From: Stereocaulon alpinum
Lineage: Eukaryota > Ascomycota > Lecanoromycetes > Lecanorales > Stereocaulaceae
Direction: 5' to 3'
Length of the DNA: 64,000 nt
NCBI GenBank assembly: GCA_018257865.1
Contig: JAEUBA010000025.1
Coordinates: 1-64,000 of the forward strand
Both the position numbers and the translations under genes were made by a program. Below are positions 45,291 to 56,485 of this stretch, one piece after another (position 1 is the stretch's first letter; each line of letters begins with the position of its first letter). Below the pieces are notes generated by a model. It was not told where the DNA came from, searched no databases, and worked only from the letters and a program-made list of their open reading frames with translations.

Positions 45291-46641
45291 TCAATTCAAT
45301 TGCGCGGAGTAAAATGCCGCATAAACTTGTAAGACTCCAGTGACAGACTGAATCAGACCAAATACAATTGTGAGGAACAGTATCAGAATCGCAACCCAGA
45401 AGGTATACCACTGAACCTTCTTGCGCCTATCATTCCACCACTGAGAAAGGGTGCTTGGCTCTGACTCATCATAGGCTTTCTGAATGATATAGAGTCTCTC
45501 GTGCCAGACTTCGAACTTCCAGTGTGCACGGTCTTTAGACCCCACCGCTACATCGGCGGCTTTAGGATCAATGGCGTTGGAATGGCGACTCTCGACTTTC
45601 TGATGAACTCGTTCGAACCATCTCTTGCACTTGCTGTTCGCTCTTGGGAGGATCAGCGCAAGAGTCCGTAGGGTCTCATGCGCTAGATCCACTGGCAAGG
45701 ATTCACTTTATATGCTATTAGCGACGTCGGCGGTACTGTTCTGAAAGAAAGTAAGGGCGGTTGATATGGCTGGTACACATGTCTAACGAGGTTGTTAAAC
45801 AGGTGAAGCTATATATAATTCTACACAAAGCAGTCACAAAAAAGCTTCGTGGTATGAGAAACAAAAGTTGCATGAGATCTACCCACTATGGTTGTTCAGC
45901 ACTTTTCTGGCTCTCCAACACGCAAGCATGGTGATAGACATTGATGGTGCGTAGGTCCTCATTCAGGTATAGGTGATCGGCCAAGTGGTCCGTCCAAACA
46001 ATCTCAAATCCGGCGATGCGGTCTAGGTTATGAAGATTGAGAGACTGGGGCCACCGTAGGGACTCTTTGGGGTCAGTCTTCGGCAAAGCTTTTCCTATGA
46101 GATCATTTAGACTCTCGTCGTCGTTCCAGATCAAAGTCGATCTGCCTGGGAAATTAGTTGACGCTGGACCTCCGGAACTGAGCATCAACCAAAGACAGAC
46201 AGCTATATTGATGGCGTTCAGGACACTGTCTTTGCTGCACGAAGTATGTCGCCTGGCGAGAGGTATATGCATCTGCGCTATGGTCAATGGCATTCGTAAG
46301 TCTGACGCGGGCATGTTCGCCAGCGGTGGTGGTGGAAAGAAATCCAGAATAGTCGGCGAAGCTCGTGTATCGTCTGGGTGGGTTCGCAGATGCTGCACAA
46401 GGTCCAGAAAGTCTCGATATGTCTGAATCGCAACAGGACTTGATCTCCAGGCTTCGCATGTTATTGCGAAGTGCTGAAAATAGGCTGAGTAGTCCTCAAG
46501 ACACTGATGCGAAGAAGACCCCCAAAGACGGGCGACGACAGTTGAGCGCAAATCTTGCTTGATTGAGCTCGAACTTATTCTGCAATGGTGTGGAAGCAGC
46601 CACCTGTCGAGCTCGGGGTCAACAATATTTGGCGCTGACAT
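45291..46641 (-). CDS. Fungus-specific protein with C-terminal membrane anchor, function unknown
   Basis: Exon 1 runs from ATG 46641 to 45887 and exon 2 from 45705 to 45291. A 181-nt intron (GTGGGT donor, AAAG acceptor) restores phase and gives 389 aa. Recognisable family words are RWPQSLNLHNLDRIAGFEIV, WTDHLADHLYL, LPVDLAHETLRTLALILPRA, WHERLYIIQKAYDESEPSTL and SQWWNDRRKKVQWYTFW, then a single transmembrane helix (VAILILFLTIVFGLIQSV). It belongs to a widespread Pezizomycotina group of unknown function, probably with its bulk in the cytosol. The intron is longer than usual and contains stops. If the junction is wrong, the gene may be split or degenerate. Confidence 0.7.
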
Positions 46642-47061
46642 AATACTGCACTCTTATTGGCCGGGACAAATGTGAGTGTGACTTTTCCTCAGATCATAAC
46701 AGGCCTACTACACTAATGGTGTGCTAGGAGCCTTGCCCTATAGGTTATCTTGAAGTGTTTACCTGAGCTCGCATCGATGTGGTAAGGAGATTATACTCAT
46801 TCCAGATGTTGGTATCGGTAGACCTGCGGATTGGCTCCTCCAGTCGCAGACCTCGGTCGTCTCAATCAGTCATCCATTGCCTTACCACCATTCAGCTCAC
46901 ATCGCCAAAAGTGACAGAGATACGAAATGGCTGCCCCAAAGCTGCTATAGCATACGGGCGCATCAAGTTCCAGCCATGTCGAGAGATCGATTTTGCCCTG
47001 CCCGTTCCACTACTCTAGAGCCATATGACCTGCCAAGACTCCTCCCCGTTGCAGACCCCTT
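46642..47061. other. Divergent intergenic region
   Basis: It lies between the minus-strand anchored protein gene and the plus-strand protease-like gene, so it should carry both promoters. No named element is recognised. An untranslated 5' exon ending at the TTGCAG before 47054 is possible. Confidence 0.45.
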
Positions 47062-49249
47062 ATGCCGACGGCAGGAAGCCTGCCCGCCTTGGGGCCTAAG
47101 TGGAAAGCCCTGAAGCAGAAGATCGCTGGTGCCACCCCAACAGACCCTAAATTCGAAGACTCTTTCGCCGAGCAACTGGGTGACCTTTGCGACCAAAATC
47201 GATGGATCCTTCGTGGAACTGCGTCAGATCTCTGGGAGAGCAATCTACGTGAGAGGGTAGAAGAGCTGGTAGTGGAGAATTCAGGAAAGATATACAAAGG
47301 TCACATTAGGTCCACTCCTACGACATGGCGTTGTTGGATGATGGGTCCAGCAAGGACCCATGCTCATCCTACAGTAGTGATATTCATTGAGGAGGAGGAC
47401 ATTCTGAAGAGGACAATGCGTGTCATGCTGAGATGTGGAGTGCTGAAAAGCAACGGCTTCGGCTTGAAAGGCTGCCCCAAAAACGACTTGCAGTCGTACA
47501 CGGAGGCTTCCACGGCGCTCATCGCATCACATGCGGACGAAGTCCATCAAGGTCCGCCGATGAGTTTGTGCGGAGCAGAAATCCAGATAGGCAGTCCAAT
47601 TCGAAGTGTTACGTTAGGCGGAGGCATCATACTGAACGGACAGTACCACGGTCTCACGGTCGCTCATGCTTTTACAGATGACGTTCAAGGCCCCCTACTA
47701 GCACAGTCGCCTCACAGGGAGATGGTTCTCTACGATAGCGACTGGGCCTTGGCCAGTTCAGACGACGATAGCGTAGATGACGCCAATACTAGTGTCAATG
47801 GATCGCAACAGCCATCACCCTCCAGTGAGCGCCAGGGAGATGCTCTGAGCAGTGAAACCGTGTCTGAGAGCCAAAGCGACGGAGAGGACACGAATGCGGT
47901 AGAGGAATATTCGGAGGAAACGGACGAGGACTATGAAGAGGACGAAGATGACCACAAGATGCTGGAATATGAGAGGAACGAAGAAGACGATGAGATGGAG
48001 GACAATGAGGACGACGGGGAGGACGAAGAAGAAGAAGATGGAGAAGAAGACGAAGTAGTGGAAACCGGCCAAGGATACTACATGGATCTGGTCTCGGGTG
48101 ACGTGATGGGGAATGCAGACGTCTGGGTCGAAGAAGACGAATGGCTCGAGTCCAGTGACGGGGACATGGTAGACGACATACGGTCGAATAGAGATGAGGA
48201 GGAGAACCAAGATATCGAGCTCAAGGAAGAGGATGCGAAGGTAATCATGTTTAAGCAGGACGAGGCCAACGACGACGAACTAGCGGAACGTGTGGTAGCC
48301 ATGTCGTCGCAACATCCGCTCGGCGATGGTGACGATAACACTTTTGATGGTATGGACTGGGCTGTGATTGAGATCCGCAATCCATTTCATCATGGCATGA
48401 ACGGAGTCTTACTTGACAAAGATGCGCGAAAATGGTTGTATTTTAAGAGATTCAAGAAAAGCGCTCCTCGAAACGCTATTCTTGTAGCGACAAGGCACGG
48501 CATTGTCAGGGGCATAGGCACCGGCTCGGCTAGCTCGATCAAATTACGAGGGAGCAGCCACTTCCGAAATATATGGTCAATCCGCCCCGAGGAAGCACTA
48601 GGTATGTTGTTGCAGCTCTGCTTCCTGTTACGGCTTCTCGGAAAGTCTCTAGGCTGTGCGCTGAGCATGGTGGTCTCTGCCATTCAGAAACTTAACATCA
48701 GCGTAGACTATTACGCGTGTGTATCCCTCATTCTCGAAATCGTGGAAACTTTGGCTACTTTCATAGTCCTTGCCCGCTTAATGCGCGCATTGCCGCTGAC
48801 AAGATGACTATAAAGGTATCGGAGACTCCGGTGCGTGGGTAGTAGAGGCTAAGACTGGCGACATCTATGGCGTACTCGTTGCGGGCAGTGCTATGCTGCA
48901 AGAAGCATACGTGATCCCGTTATGGCAAATTCTTGCTGGGATCAAAAATGCTATGGAAGGAGACTTTCCTGTACTCCCATCGATAGATGACGTCCTCTAT
49001 TCTGCGTCTCGATTCAAGAATGGCGAACTCGTCAACTCGTTGCTTGCAGCAGGCGCCGACCCCGCGTTTCTATACACTGATCCCGACAAGCGTATCTCCC
49101 AGCCTGAGCCTCCGCCTCCTTCCGATAGGCCAAACGAGAAATGGTACTGCAGCCACTGTCCTACGAATGGCCCAATGAACCTTCTCATAAACGACTACTG
49201 CATCTTTTGCGGTAACAAACGCGAACCCTTCCCGAAAAACCGGGTATGA
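47062..49249 (+). CDS. Chymotrypsin-fold protease-like protein with acidic insert and C-terminal zinc finger
   Basis: Exon 1 (47062-48601) and exon 2 (48816-49249) join in phase 1 through a 214-nt intron to give 657 aa. Three motifs in the order of a trypsin-like triad are present: LTVAHAF (His202), MDWAVIEI (Asp432) and GDSGAWVVE (Ser518). IYGVLVAGS and a YVIPLWQIL segment follow, as in fungal trypsin-like domain proteins. Between His and Asp lies a very acidic disordered stretch of about 190 residues rich in EDDE runs. The C terminus carries a C-x2-C / C-x2-C zinc ribbon of RanBP2 style (WYCSHC, YCIFCGNKREP). There is no signal peptide, so it is probably intracellular. Proteolytic activity is inferred from motifs. 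Confidence 0.75.
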
Positions 49250-50422
49250 TTCGGGGGGATGTGTTACCATCCCGTATCCTGATGATGGTGAGCTAGGACA
49301 TCAAGCAGCCATGAAAGTCAAATACAAAACGCAACAGCTTCGTTCCAATCGTCCAACCTGAACGTTAGCAGGCATTGTCCTCACATTTGAACGTTTCGCG
49401 TCATGCCAAGTGGATAACTCAGCAGCTTCTACTCTTTGCAGAAGCCCATATTTAGTTTCTGTTGAAGCTTACCACTGTGGTTGCACGAGACGAATCAGTC
49501 TCATCTAAACTCACAGGCTTGTCCTTGTCACAAAGCCTCGTTGTTCCTTTGCAGAATGTGCATCCTGGAAGTCTCATGCTCAAGGAACCCCTAGCTTGAC
49601 GAATTCCCTGCTTCAATTTTGAGCAAATTCGGTACGTACTCTCTTAGCTTTTGCTTGATTCGGAATTGCCTCGTTCTTGCTTCGCGATCGTCGAGATCTC
49701 GGAACCTCCCTTTTATCAAACCTGACATATACACAATCAATGCTCTCAGCCGTGGAGTTATAGCGTTGCTGACCTTTCGCTCTTCCGAAGATAGCGTTTA
49801 GATTGCTCATCAAAATCAACCATCTGGCGTCTATCCACAACGCAGGCCTGGTCCAGACACAAGTGGCGCTCTCAAGTGTTTAACTTCGCTATACCATGAG
49901 TTCCCGCTTAGACTGAAACACGCCACTACGATCTAAATTCGTCACTTACAGATGTTTGTACGAAAGTTCAAATATTATCTACTAGGATAGGGTAGGCAGC
50001 TCAACGGGAAATATGCAGCATAGCTGTTATCTTAGACGATATCTTATGGACAAGTGTTGGCAACCCTTCTCGACGACTTTCAACAGCTCAACATCCGCCC
50101 CGCATTAACCCTAGTCTCTGATATACATGTCTCGTCCGCTGTCACAGCTCAAGCGCATGTTCGCGAGGTCTGTTAGACTTGGCAAACCTATAAAGCTCGC
50201 AAGTTATGCTGAGTTTCCTGTTTGACTCACTTTCACATGTTCTGATTATCGTCGCAATGTGACTTTTCAAATCTTTCCCCTTAATCTCTGAAATCCAAAG
50301 CGTTACTTGTACTTCGATTCATGAAAGGATCAGGGCTCGATCGCATTTCCACGTACCTTCATCCGAAACCACGAAGACCGAATTCTCAGATAGCTATCCA
50401 AGACAGGCTGTTAGTATCAACC
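49250..50422. other. Intergenic region
   Basis: No supported gene. ORFs at 49613-49840 are on opposite strands of the same sequence and lack domains. An ATG at 50321 is in frame with unit 5 and would add 34 residues. Confidence 0.5.
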
Positions 50423-50800
50423 ATGGCCGCTCATCAACAGATAACAGATCCCGCATTACCTCCACTTCTGGGTCTGCCCCTCGAAATTAAAAGGATCATC
50501 TTCTCATATCTGGAAATCGACTCGCCGATATCGCTCATCCTGCTTCGCCTCACTCACTCTATACTTCGTAATTCTTTACCAGAAGTCAGGTTTGATTCCG
50601 CAACTCGAACACTTGCAATTCGCTCGGCGCACGATTTTCATCCGTATGTTCTACCTCCGGGGACGCACATGTGCTTTCATTGCAGGTATTTCCCTCACTG
50701 GTGGCGCCATAATCCAAGGATCATAGGAAATGGATTGTTATTGAGGGGAAACCGGAGTTCCCAGAGTCTTAAGAAGAGATGTATCACCTGCGGTGACTAG
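50423..50800 (+). CDS. Small F-box-like protein with two C-x2-C pairs (unit 5)
   Basis: From the ATG at 50423 (ACCATGG context) the ORF encodes 125 aa. The N terminus reads LPPLLGLPLEIKRIIFSYLE, an F-box-like helix motif, followed by LILLRLTHSILRNSLPEV. The C-terminal half has MCFHCRYFPHWW and KRCITCGD, two C-x2-C pairs that could bind one zinc ion. F-box proteins recruit substrates to SCF ubiquitin ligases, but this motif is minimal and a Skp1 contact is only inference. It is the only apparently intact member of the family here; the four others lie 5-8 kb upstream. Alternative start: 50321. Confidence 0.6.
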   Translation: MAAHQQITDPALPPLLGLPLEIKRIIFSYLEIDSPISLILLRLTHSILRNSLPEVRFDSATRTLAIRSAHDFHPYVLPPGTHMCFHCRYFPHWWRHNPRIIGNGLLLRGNRSSQSLKKRCITCGD

Positions 50801-52679
50801 ATCGTCTTTGAGCTTCTCTTATGAGCGGCATTCGCGACGGGTCAATCTTGTGGCCTTGTGACGAACAAAGGGTCATTCTGAGCTCATTGACCAGCTTCAT
50901 TTCCACTTCCACACTTTAGGATACTCGCCATCGAATTCACAAAAGTTTCTGAAACAGCCTCGACATTGCCAAACTGTGCTTTCATTTCATCAAAATCCAG
51001 TCGGTTAGGTACATCGATTCACTGTCTTTAGACAATTCACTTCCATGATTGCTTTCCAGGGAAGACATGGCGGAGGCGAAGGTCCCATTAGAGCCGCTTT
51101 ACCAGTGATAAAGGGCAACAACAATTCATTTTAACATAGGATCAGAGCCGTCACCTGCGCATAGCATGTCTTACACCATCAAAGTCTTCCTACAGGCCAC
51201 GAGATGAAAATAGCCCTGATATCGTGTCGTGGAACCGCAACGAGCCCCAACGTTCTGGCAGTCACACACGTAGTCACAAATGGTCATCCATTGACATCAA
51301 GAAGTCCTACCCACCTTTATGTGAAACAGTTATGTGATGCATTGCGGTGTGAGGTGCGCCCAGCGCCCAGTAGTTTCCGCCTATAATCCGCCTTTCGTCA
51401 CCCCAACAGTACCTGCATTCCGTATATTCGTCGGGGTCACTATAGGCTAAGGACTTTAGTTGAAAGGAATAACTTCGGAGCACAGTGGCTGGAGGAAGAT
51501 TCGTGATCGAGAAAGTGGAAGTCCTTCCGTAAGTCGTATCTGCAGCGGACACTGAGAGTTGCTACACATAATTCATACATGGCAAACTTCAATTCCATCC
51601 CACAGCTCGCGGCGGTGCTCTCTTGCGTCGCTTATCAACTACATATCATCCATTATTTGATGCAGACAAAATTCGTTGATCATTGTGCTGGGAATGATAT
51701 TTCTGTACTGAACCACCCTGAAATGAGATTTGCAATCAGCCGGCTCTCGTCCTTGGATTCAGCAGCTCCTTCCTACCCTCAACCAACCCAACATGTGAGC
51801 GCCAAGAATTCTACGACCATTTCACCAGCGTGTTGCACTCATAGGCGCTCCCACTTATATACCTTCCCACTTATATACCTTCCCACTTATATACCTTCCC
51901 ACTTATATACCTTCCCACTTATACCGTGTGTCATATTGACAACGCGGTGACCACACTAAACATTGAGCACTACTTCAATAGGCGTGATACCGGTCACTAA
52001 TAATGTTGAAATGAGGTCTTAGCTCCTTCTTGACATGCTTGAAAGGCAAAGACTGTAACAGAGAGTTGTAAAGTATTAAGAGCAAAAGTGTCCAGAGGTT
52101 CGGAATTTTCGCGGAGCTAAACTCACCCTTGAAGTTTGCCACTGGAGGGGCCGTGGGGCCCTTAGGCCAAGTTTAGCGACTAGCTCTAGGGCAGTTTTAG
52201 GGGGTAGCTTTAGGAGCTTATTGTAAAGGTTCATATCTGGCCTTGTTGTAGATGCTTTGTGCGATCCGTCTTTGGGCGTTATGTTCTTTCGTAGGTCTTG
52301 TCGGAGATTTCTTGTGGGTCAAAATGCAGCCGTAGAAGCCGTAAGTCATTTGCTTGCGGGAAGGGGAAGTTTGCTAGATGCTCGATAGATCTATATCCGC
52401 GCTTGGCAATAAAGCTAAGTTAGCAGACACTAGCGCTCGGTCTGGGAACGCAGACGTGCGTTATCAGCAACAAGGAACTTAACCAGAGCCACGAAAAGGG
52501 GAGAAAACGTTTTGTGATCATGGTCTTGTGTGATATCATTCCATATGTCTGGTTTTCGATTGGAATCTTGTGAACATATGTTGTTCCTACCTATCCAGTC
52601 TCTTTTATGCGTTCAACTCAACACATGCATAAGACTTGACTCTCTTTAATAACTCCTTTTTGTACCCTACACGATTTGT
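50801..52679. other. Intergenic region with one minisatellite
   Basis: No convincing gene. A plus-strand ORF at 51579-51950 runs through the 16-bp minisatellite and has no domain. A minus-strand ORF at 51307-51552 is unrecognised. The last few hundred bases are the 3' flank of the TCTP gene. Confidence 0.5.
51850..51933 (+). repeat. 16-bp minisatellite, about five copies
   Basis: A perfectly repeated 16-bp unit (TCCCACTTATATACCT) runs head to tail about five times. The lack of divergence implies recent expansion. Confidence 0.88.
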
Positions 52680-53419
52680 CTAAACTTTCATCGCCGTCAA
52701 TCCATGCTTCCAGATGACGACATAAGGCGTGAGACCGTCCTCACGATAGTTAAGGAAGACGATCCTTGGACAGCATGTCAGCAAACATCTCACATGCTGT
52801 TGGTATGAACAAAGGTATACGCACATCCCATCTGGATCCATAGATTCACCGGCGTAGAAATCGAAATCTGAGAAATTTGGAACGATGTTCTTGGTGTAGT
52901 ATTCCTGGACACCCTTTTGGAACGACTTGATCTTGTCCTCGCTCGCACCATCCGCCTTGAATTTCTCAACGACCTTCTTCAGGTAGCCTGATCACGGGTC
53001 TCATGTCAGCCAAGAGGACGCCAACAATCACCAAATGTACCATGTACCCTTGAATTGTCCCTGGAAGGCCTTCTTGGTGGTGAAAGCTCCCTCCATCTTA
53101 TTCAAGCGGAACGAATCCACAACGTCAATGACCTGCTCCGTTGTCTCATCGAGCGCTTCCTCCTGTTCTTCAGCGGATGGGTTGGCGCCAATGTCGAAAT
53201 GTTCGCTGCCTTTGGTGACTTTCTTGCAGTCCACCTCATAGACCACGTCATCGACGTCCTTCAGATTGTATGTGTCGGAGATGATCTCGTCGCCTGACAC
53301 TATATCCTGTAGTAGCAAGTATCAGCAACGACCAGCAGCATCTTCAAGTAATAAGATTCAAGGATTATCAGCTTGGGTGGGGCGCAACCCTTTGTCGTAC
53401 GTACCTTATAGATTATCAT
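52680..53419 (-). CDS. TMA19: Translationally controlled tumour protein homologue (TCTP)
   Basis: Four exons (53419-53405, 53306-53048, 52987-52825, 52764-52680) join in consistent phase to 173 aa, the normal TCTP length. The protein begins MIIYKDIVSGDEIISDTYNL, continues with VYEVDCKKVTKGSEHFDIGA and FRLNKMEGAFTTKKAFQGQF, and ends with FDFYAGESMDPDG and FLNYREDGLTPYVVIWKHGL. TCTP is a conserved cytosolic, ribosome-associated protein; the yeast homologue Tma19 also moves to mitochondria under stress. A five-codon first exon is split off by an intron. The gene is divergent from the SUR2-type gene, with 530 bp between the start codons. It is a likely housekeeping locus. Confidence 0.95.
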
Positions 53420-53949
53420 TTTGGTGGTGGTCTAGATAAGAGCTTAACAATGAGTTGTTGATAGCGTACCTATGCGGCTGGGGAAGTAAGATAGTATGCA
53501 AGGCGTGCAGTCAATGTCGGAAATTGAGGACAGTAATATATCAAGACGATCCCAAATCACATGTCATGTTCAGTGGGGGTGAAAAAAGCGGGATCCCGGC
53601 GGCGCAACATTAGCCGCCGTTGTTTGGTCTTACCACATTCGGCTAGAGATTCAGGGCTGAGGAACTTGGCGGGTGGCAAATTTGGTCTTACTCAGTGACG
53701 TGCAGGAGTATGGAAGAACAACAGACTTTCACCTTATACTTCTACACACTCCTTTGATCCCATTTCAGACCACCAGCTAAGCAGCACTACTCGGAAGGCC
53801 ACTGTCTTATTGCAACTTCCGTCTCGAGAGACTCATCACCACTGGTCAACCGATTGTTCGGCCGTAAAGGCCTCAGATCTACTGCGTGCCGAGTCAGCAA
53901 GAGTTGCAGCTTGACTTCCAACAACAACAAACCGGCCAACTCTCCAGCT
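53420..53949. promoter_or_regulatory. Shared divergent promoter region of TCTP and SUR2-type genes
   Basis: Only 530 bp separate the two start codons, with no ORF between that has coding features. C/T-rich leader-like sequence lies at about 53720-53770 on the plus strand. No specific binding site is claimed. Confidence 0.5.
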
Positions 53950-55472
53950 ATGGCCCAATTTGAAGGGCTTCCGCCGTTGCCTTCATACGAACTCACTCCT
54001 CTACCTTCTTTGATACCGCCAATACCCGACAAACTCTTGACTCTCCTATTACCAATTGTCGCCTACTGGGGCTTGTCCATGTTCTTCCACTGGATCGACA
54101 CTAGAGATTACTTTCCACAGTACCGACTACACACTCCGGCAGAAGTCGCGAAGAGGAATAGGGTATCAAGGTGGGAGGTTGTCAGGGATGTCGTCATTCA
54201 GCAGGTAGTGCAGACAGCTGTGGGTTGGGTACTTGGTATGACTGAGCCAGACGACTTTTTTGGGAAGGAAAACTATGATGTTGTGGTATGGGCTAGGAGA
54301 ATGCGAGTTGCAGAAGGAGCGATCCCAGGACTGCTGGCCACGATTGGGCTCGACGCTGCCGGACTGGCTAAGGACCTTAGCCCAGCGCATCCAACGCTCG
54401 CAGGTGCGCTCATGGGAGGGCAGTATCCATCAATTGACAGCTTGAAAGCGACGGATCTGAGCTCATGTGGGACTTCGGTAGGCTTCGCAGGTTGGGAACT
54501 TAACATGGCATGGGCCATATACTGGGTGTTGGTGCCTATACTACAATTCGGTGTGGCCATCTTGGTAGTGGACACCTGGCAGTACTTCCTGCACCGGGCG
54601 ATGCATATGAACAAATGGCTCTACAGTGTGTCTCTTTACTGGCTCGACTTGCTTCGCTATTGCTAACTTAACCATTAGCCACCTTTCACTCTCGACACCA
54701 TCGCTTGTATGTGCCATATGCGTACGGAGCGCTGTACAACCACCCCTTCGAAGGCTTCTTGTTGGACACACTTGGCGCAAGCATTGCATACAAGCTTGCA
54801 GGGATGAATACCAGACAAGGCATGGTCTTTTTCACAGGCTCGACCATCAAGACTGTGGACGACCACTGCGGATACGCCCTGCCTTGGGATCCTCTGCAGC
54901 ACATTACTTCGAACAACGCCGGGTATCATGACGTCCATCATCAAAGCTGGGGTATCAAGACAAACTTCTCACAGCCATTCTTCACGTTCTGGGACCGACT
55001 ACTCGGCACAGTCTGGACTGGAGGCGATGTATCCGCTCGGTATGAGCGCGCACGCCTTGCCGCACAGAAAGCACTCGACAAAGACAAAGTCTCGCCAATC
55101 ACAGGTTCAAAGCCAACAGATAGCATTGACCAAGACCCAACACCATACCAGAACGACTTTCAAGAGGCTACAGACCTCCCATCAATACCAATCGAGAACC
55201 GTCAGCCACAACTACCAGCTGGTAAAGCCGAGCTACAAGCCGCCAGCTCTCGGCAACAGATCCTTGATGACAAGAGAGATGGCGGGCCTAGTATCTTGGC
55301 CAACGAATCATACGAGGAAAAAGAGGCTATAAACTCAGCGAGGCGGAGTCCGCGGATGCGGACAACAAGTACATTATCAGCCAAGGATAGTTTTAAGGGA
55401 TTACGAGATCGAGTTACGGGCAGCATGCATGGTCGCACTGGAGGCATCATTGGAGTTGACGGCAGCCGGTAG
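53950..55472 (+). CDS. SUR2: Sphingolipid C4-hydroxylase, SUR2-type
   Basis: Two exons (53950-54625 and 54679-55472; 53-nt intron, phase 1) encode 489 aa. The enzyme converts dihydrosphingosine or dihydroceramide to the phyto form in the endoplasmic reticulum, using a di-iron centre. The histidine motifs of the fatty-acid hydroxylase superfamily are complete: HRAMH (215-219), HSRHH (229-233) and HDVHH (309-313). The intron falls between the first two motifs. Hydrophobic segments are at about 25-50, 75-95 and 175-210. About 140 residues after position 350 are hydrophilic, Ser/Gln-rich and absent from the 349-residue yeast protein. The start MAQFEGLPPLPSYELTPLPS is family-like. The gene is intact. 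Confidence 0.93.
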
Positions 55473-56485
55473 TGCTGGGTTGGCATGGTTTGGTTTGGTA
55501 TGGTATGGCTACTACGGTAGTATAATGTCTTATTTGTACAAATTCAACACTCCTTGGGTCTTCGCGGATGCATTTGTACTATTTCCCACCCTATATCATT
55601 ATCGGCATATCCATTGCTTTACCCTGTATCTATCTTCTTTCTTGAATTACGAATCGAATTCCTTGCACTTAATCCTTCTCAACAAGGACTCATGACAACA
55701 GATCAATAACTCCCACCTTCCCTCGCGCTAGCGGCATAATGTCTCAAATCTATACCCATTCCCATTTCCGCAGCTCACGTAATGTTTCTAGAAATAAAAC
55801 CAAGAAAAAATAGCAAATATAGCCGTCTTTGCTATCGTCCTATTTGGGGGATAATCACGACTCGTCGAGCTAGATGCGTTTCCTTGATACCTCAGCTGCT
55901 TAGTCTTCTAATGCGCGTGGATGATATATACTGATCTCAATTTTAGTGGCTTTGAGTGAATTGTGGGCTGCTTTGGTTGGGGCTGGTTTGGCGGTAGGAG
56001 TTGGCGTGTTGGTTTGAGGGGAGGGTTTGGGTTGAGGAGGTGGGGTTTTGGGGAGAGGAGAGGAGAGGATGGTGGTAGGAGCTGAGGATGGGGTTTGGTG
56101 GGGGGGGGGGGAGCTACAGATCATCAAGATTTGAGCAAGCGATGCGAGGAGCCGAGGGGTTCCACGATACGTAAGGAGTTAGTCTTGGTTGGGACCTTAG
56201 TCTATTGGCTTCACGGCTCTGGCGAGGTGAGATATATGGAGTTTTTTTTGGAAGATTGTTGATGGTTTTTGCTCTAGCATGCTTTCTGGCTTTCCTCTGT
56301 TGTTTTGAAGTCGAGCCAGTTCTATGGAGCCTCTGCTATTGGTGAGGTCGGTTATATTCGCGCCGAGCTGAGTTTTTTGAATGTTGTGTTCGCCCATAGC
56401 TTGATGCATTGTCTCGTATGCGCGCCAGGGGATACTAAGCTCATTTACGATGGGATGCCACAGATTGTGTTTGATTCTGGGAGTG
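55473..56485. other. Intergenic region between convergent genes
   Basis: No independent gene is supported. It contains a G-rich strand at about 55940-56111 ending in 12 G (56100-56111). Minus-strand codons 56197-56480 form an open frame that could be a third exon of the neighbouring minus-strand gene, but no phase-compatible junction was found. Confidence 0.45.

Noticed and set aside
56197..56485. Possible third exon of the single-pass membrane protein
   Set aside because: The frame is open and gene-like, but no donor/acceptor pair gives a matching phase, so it was not added to the model.
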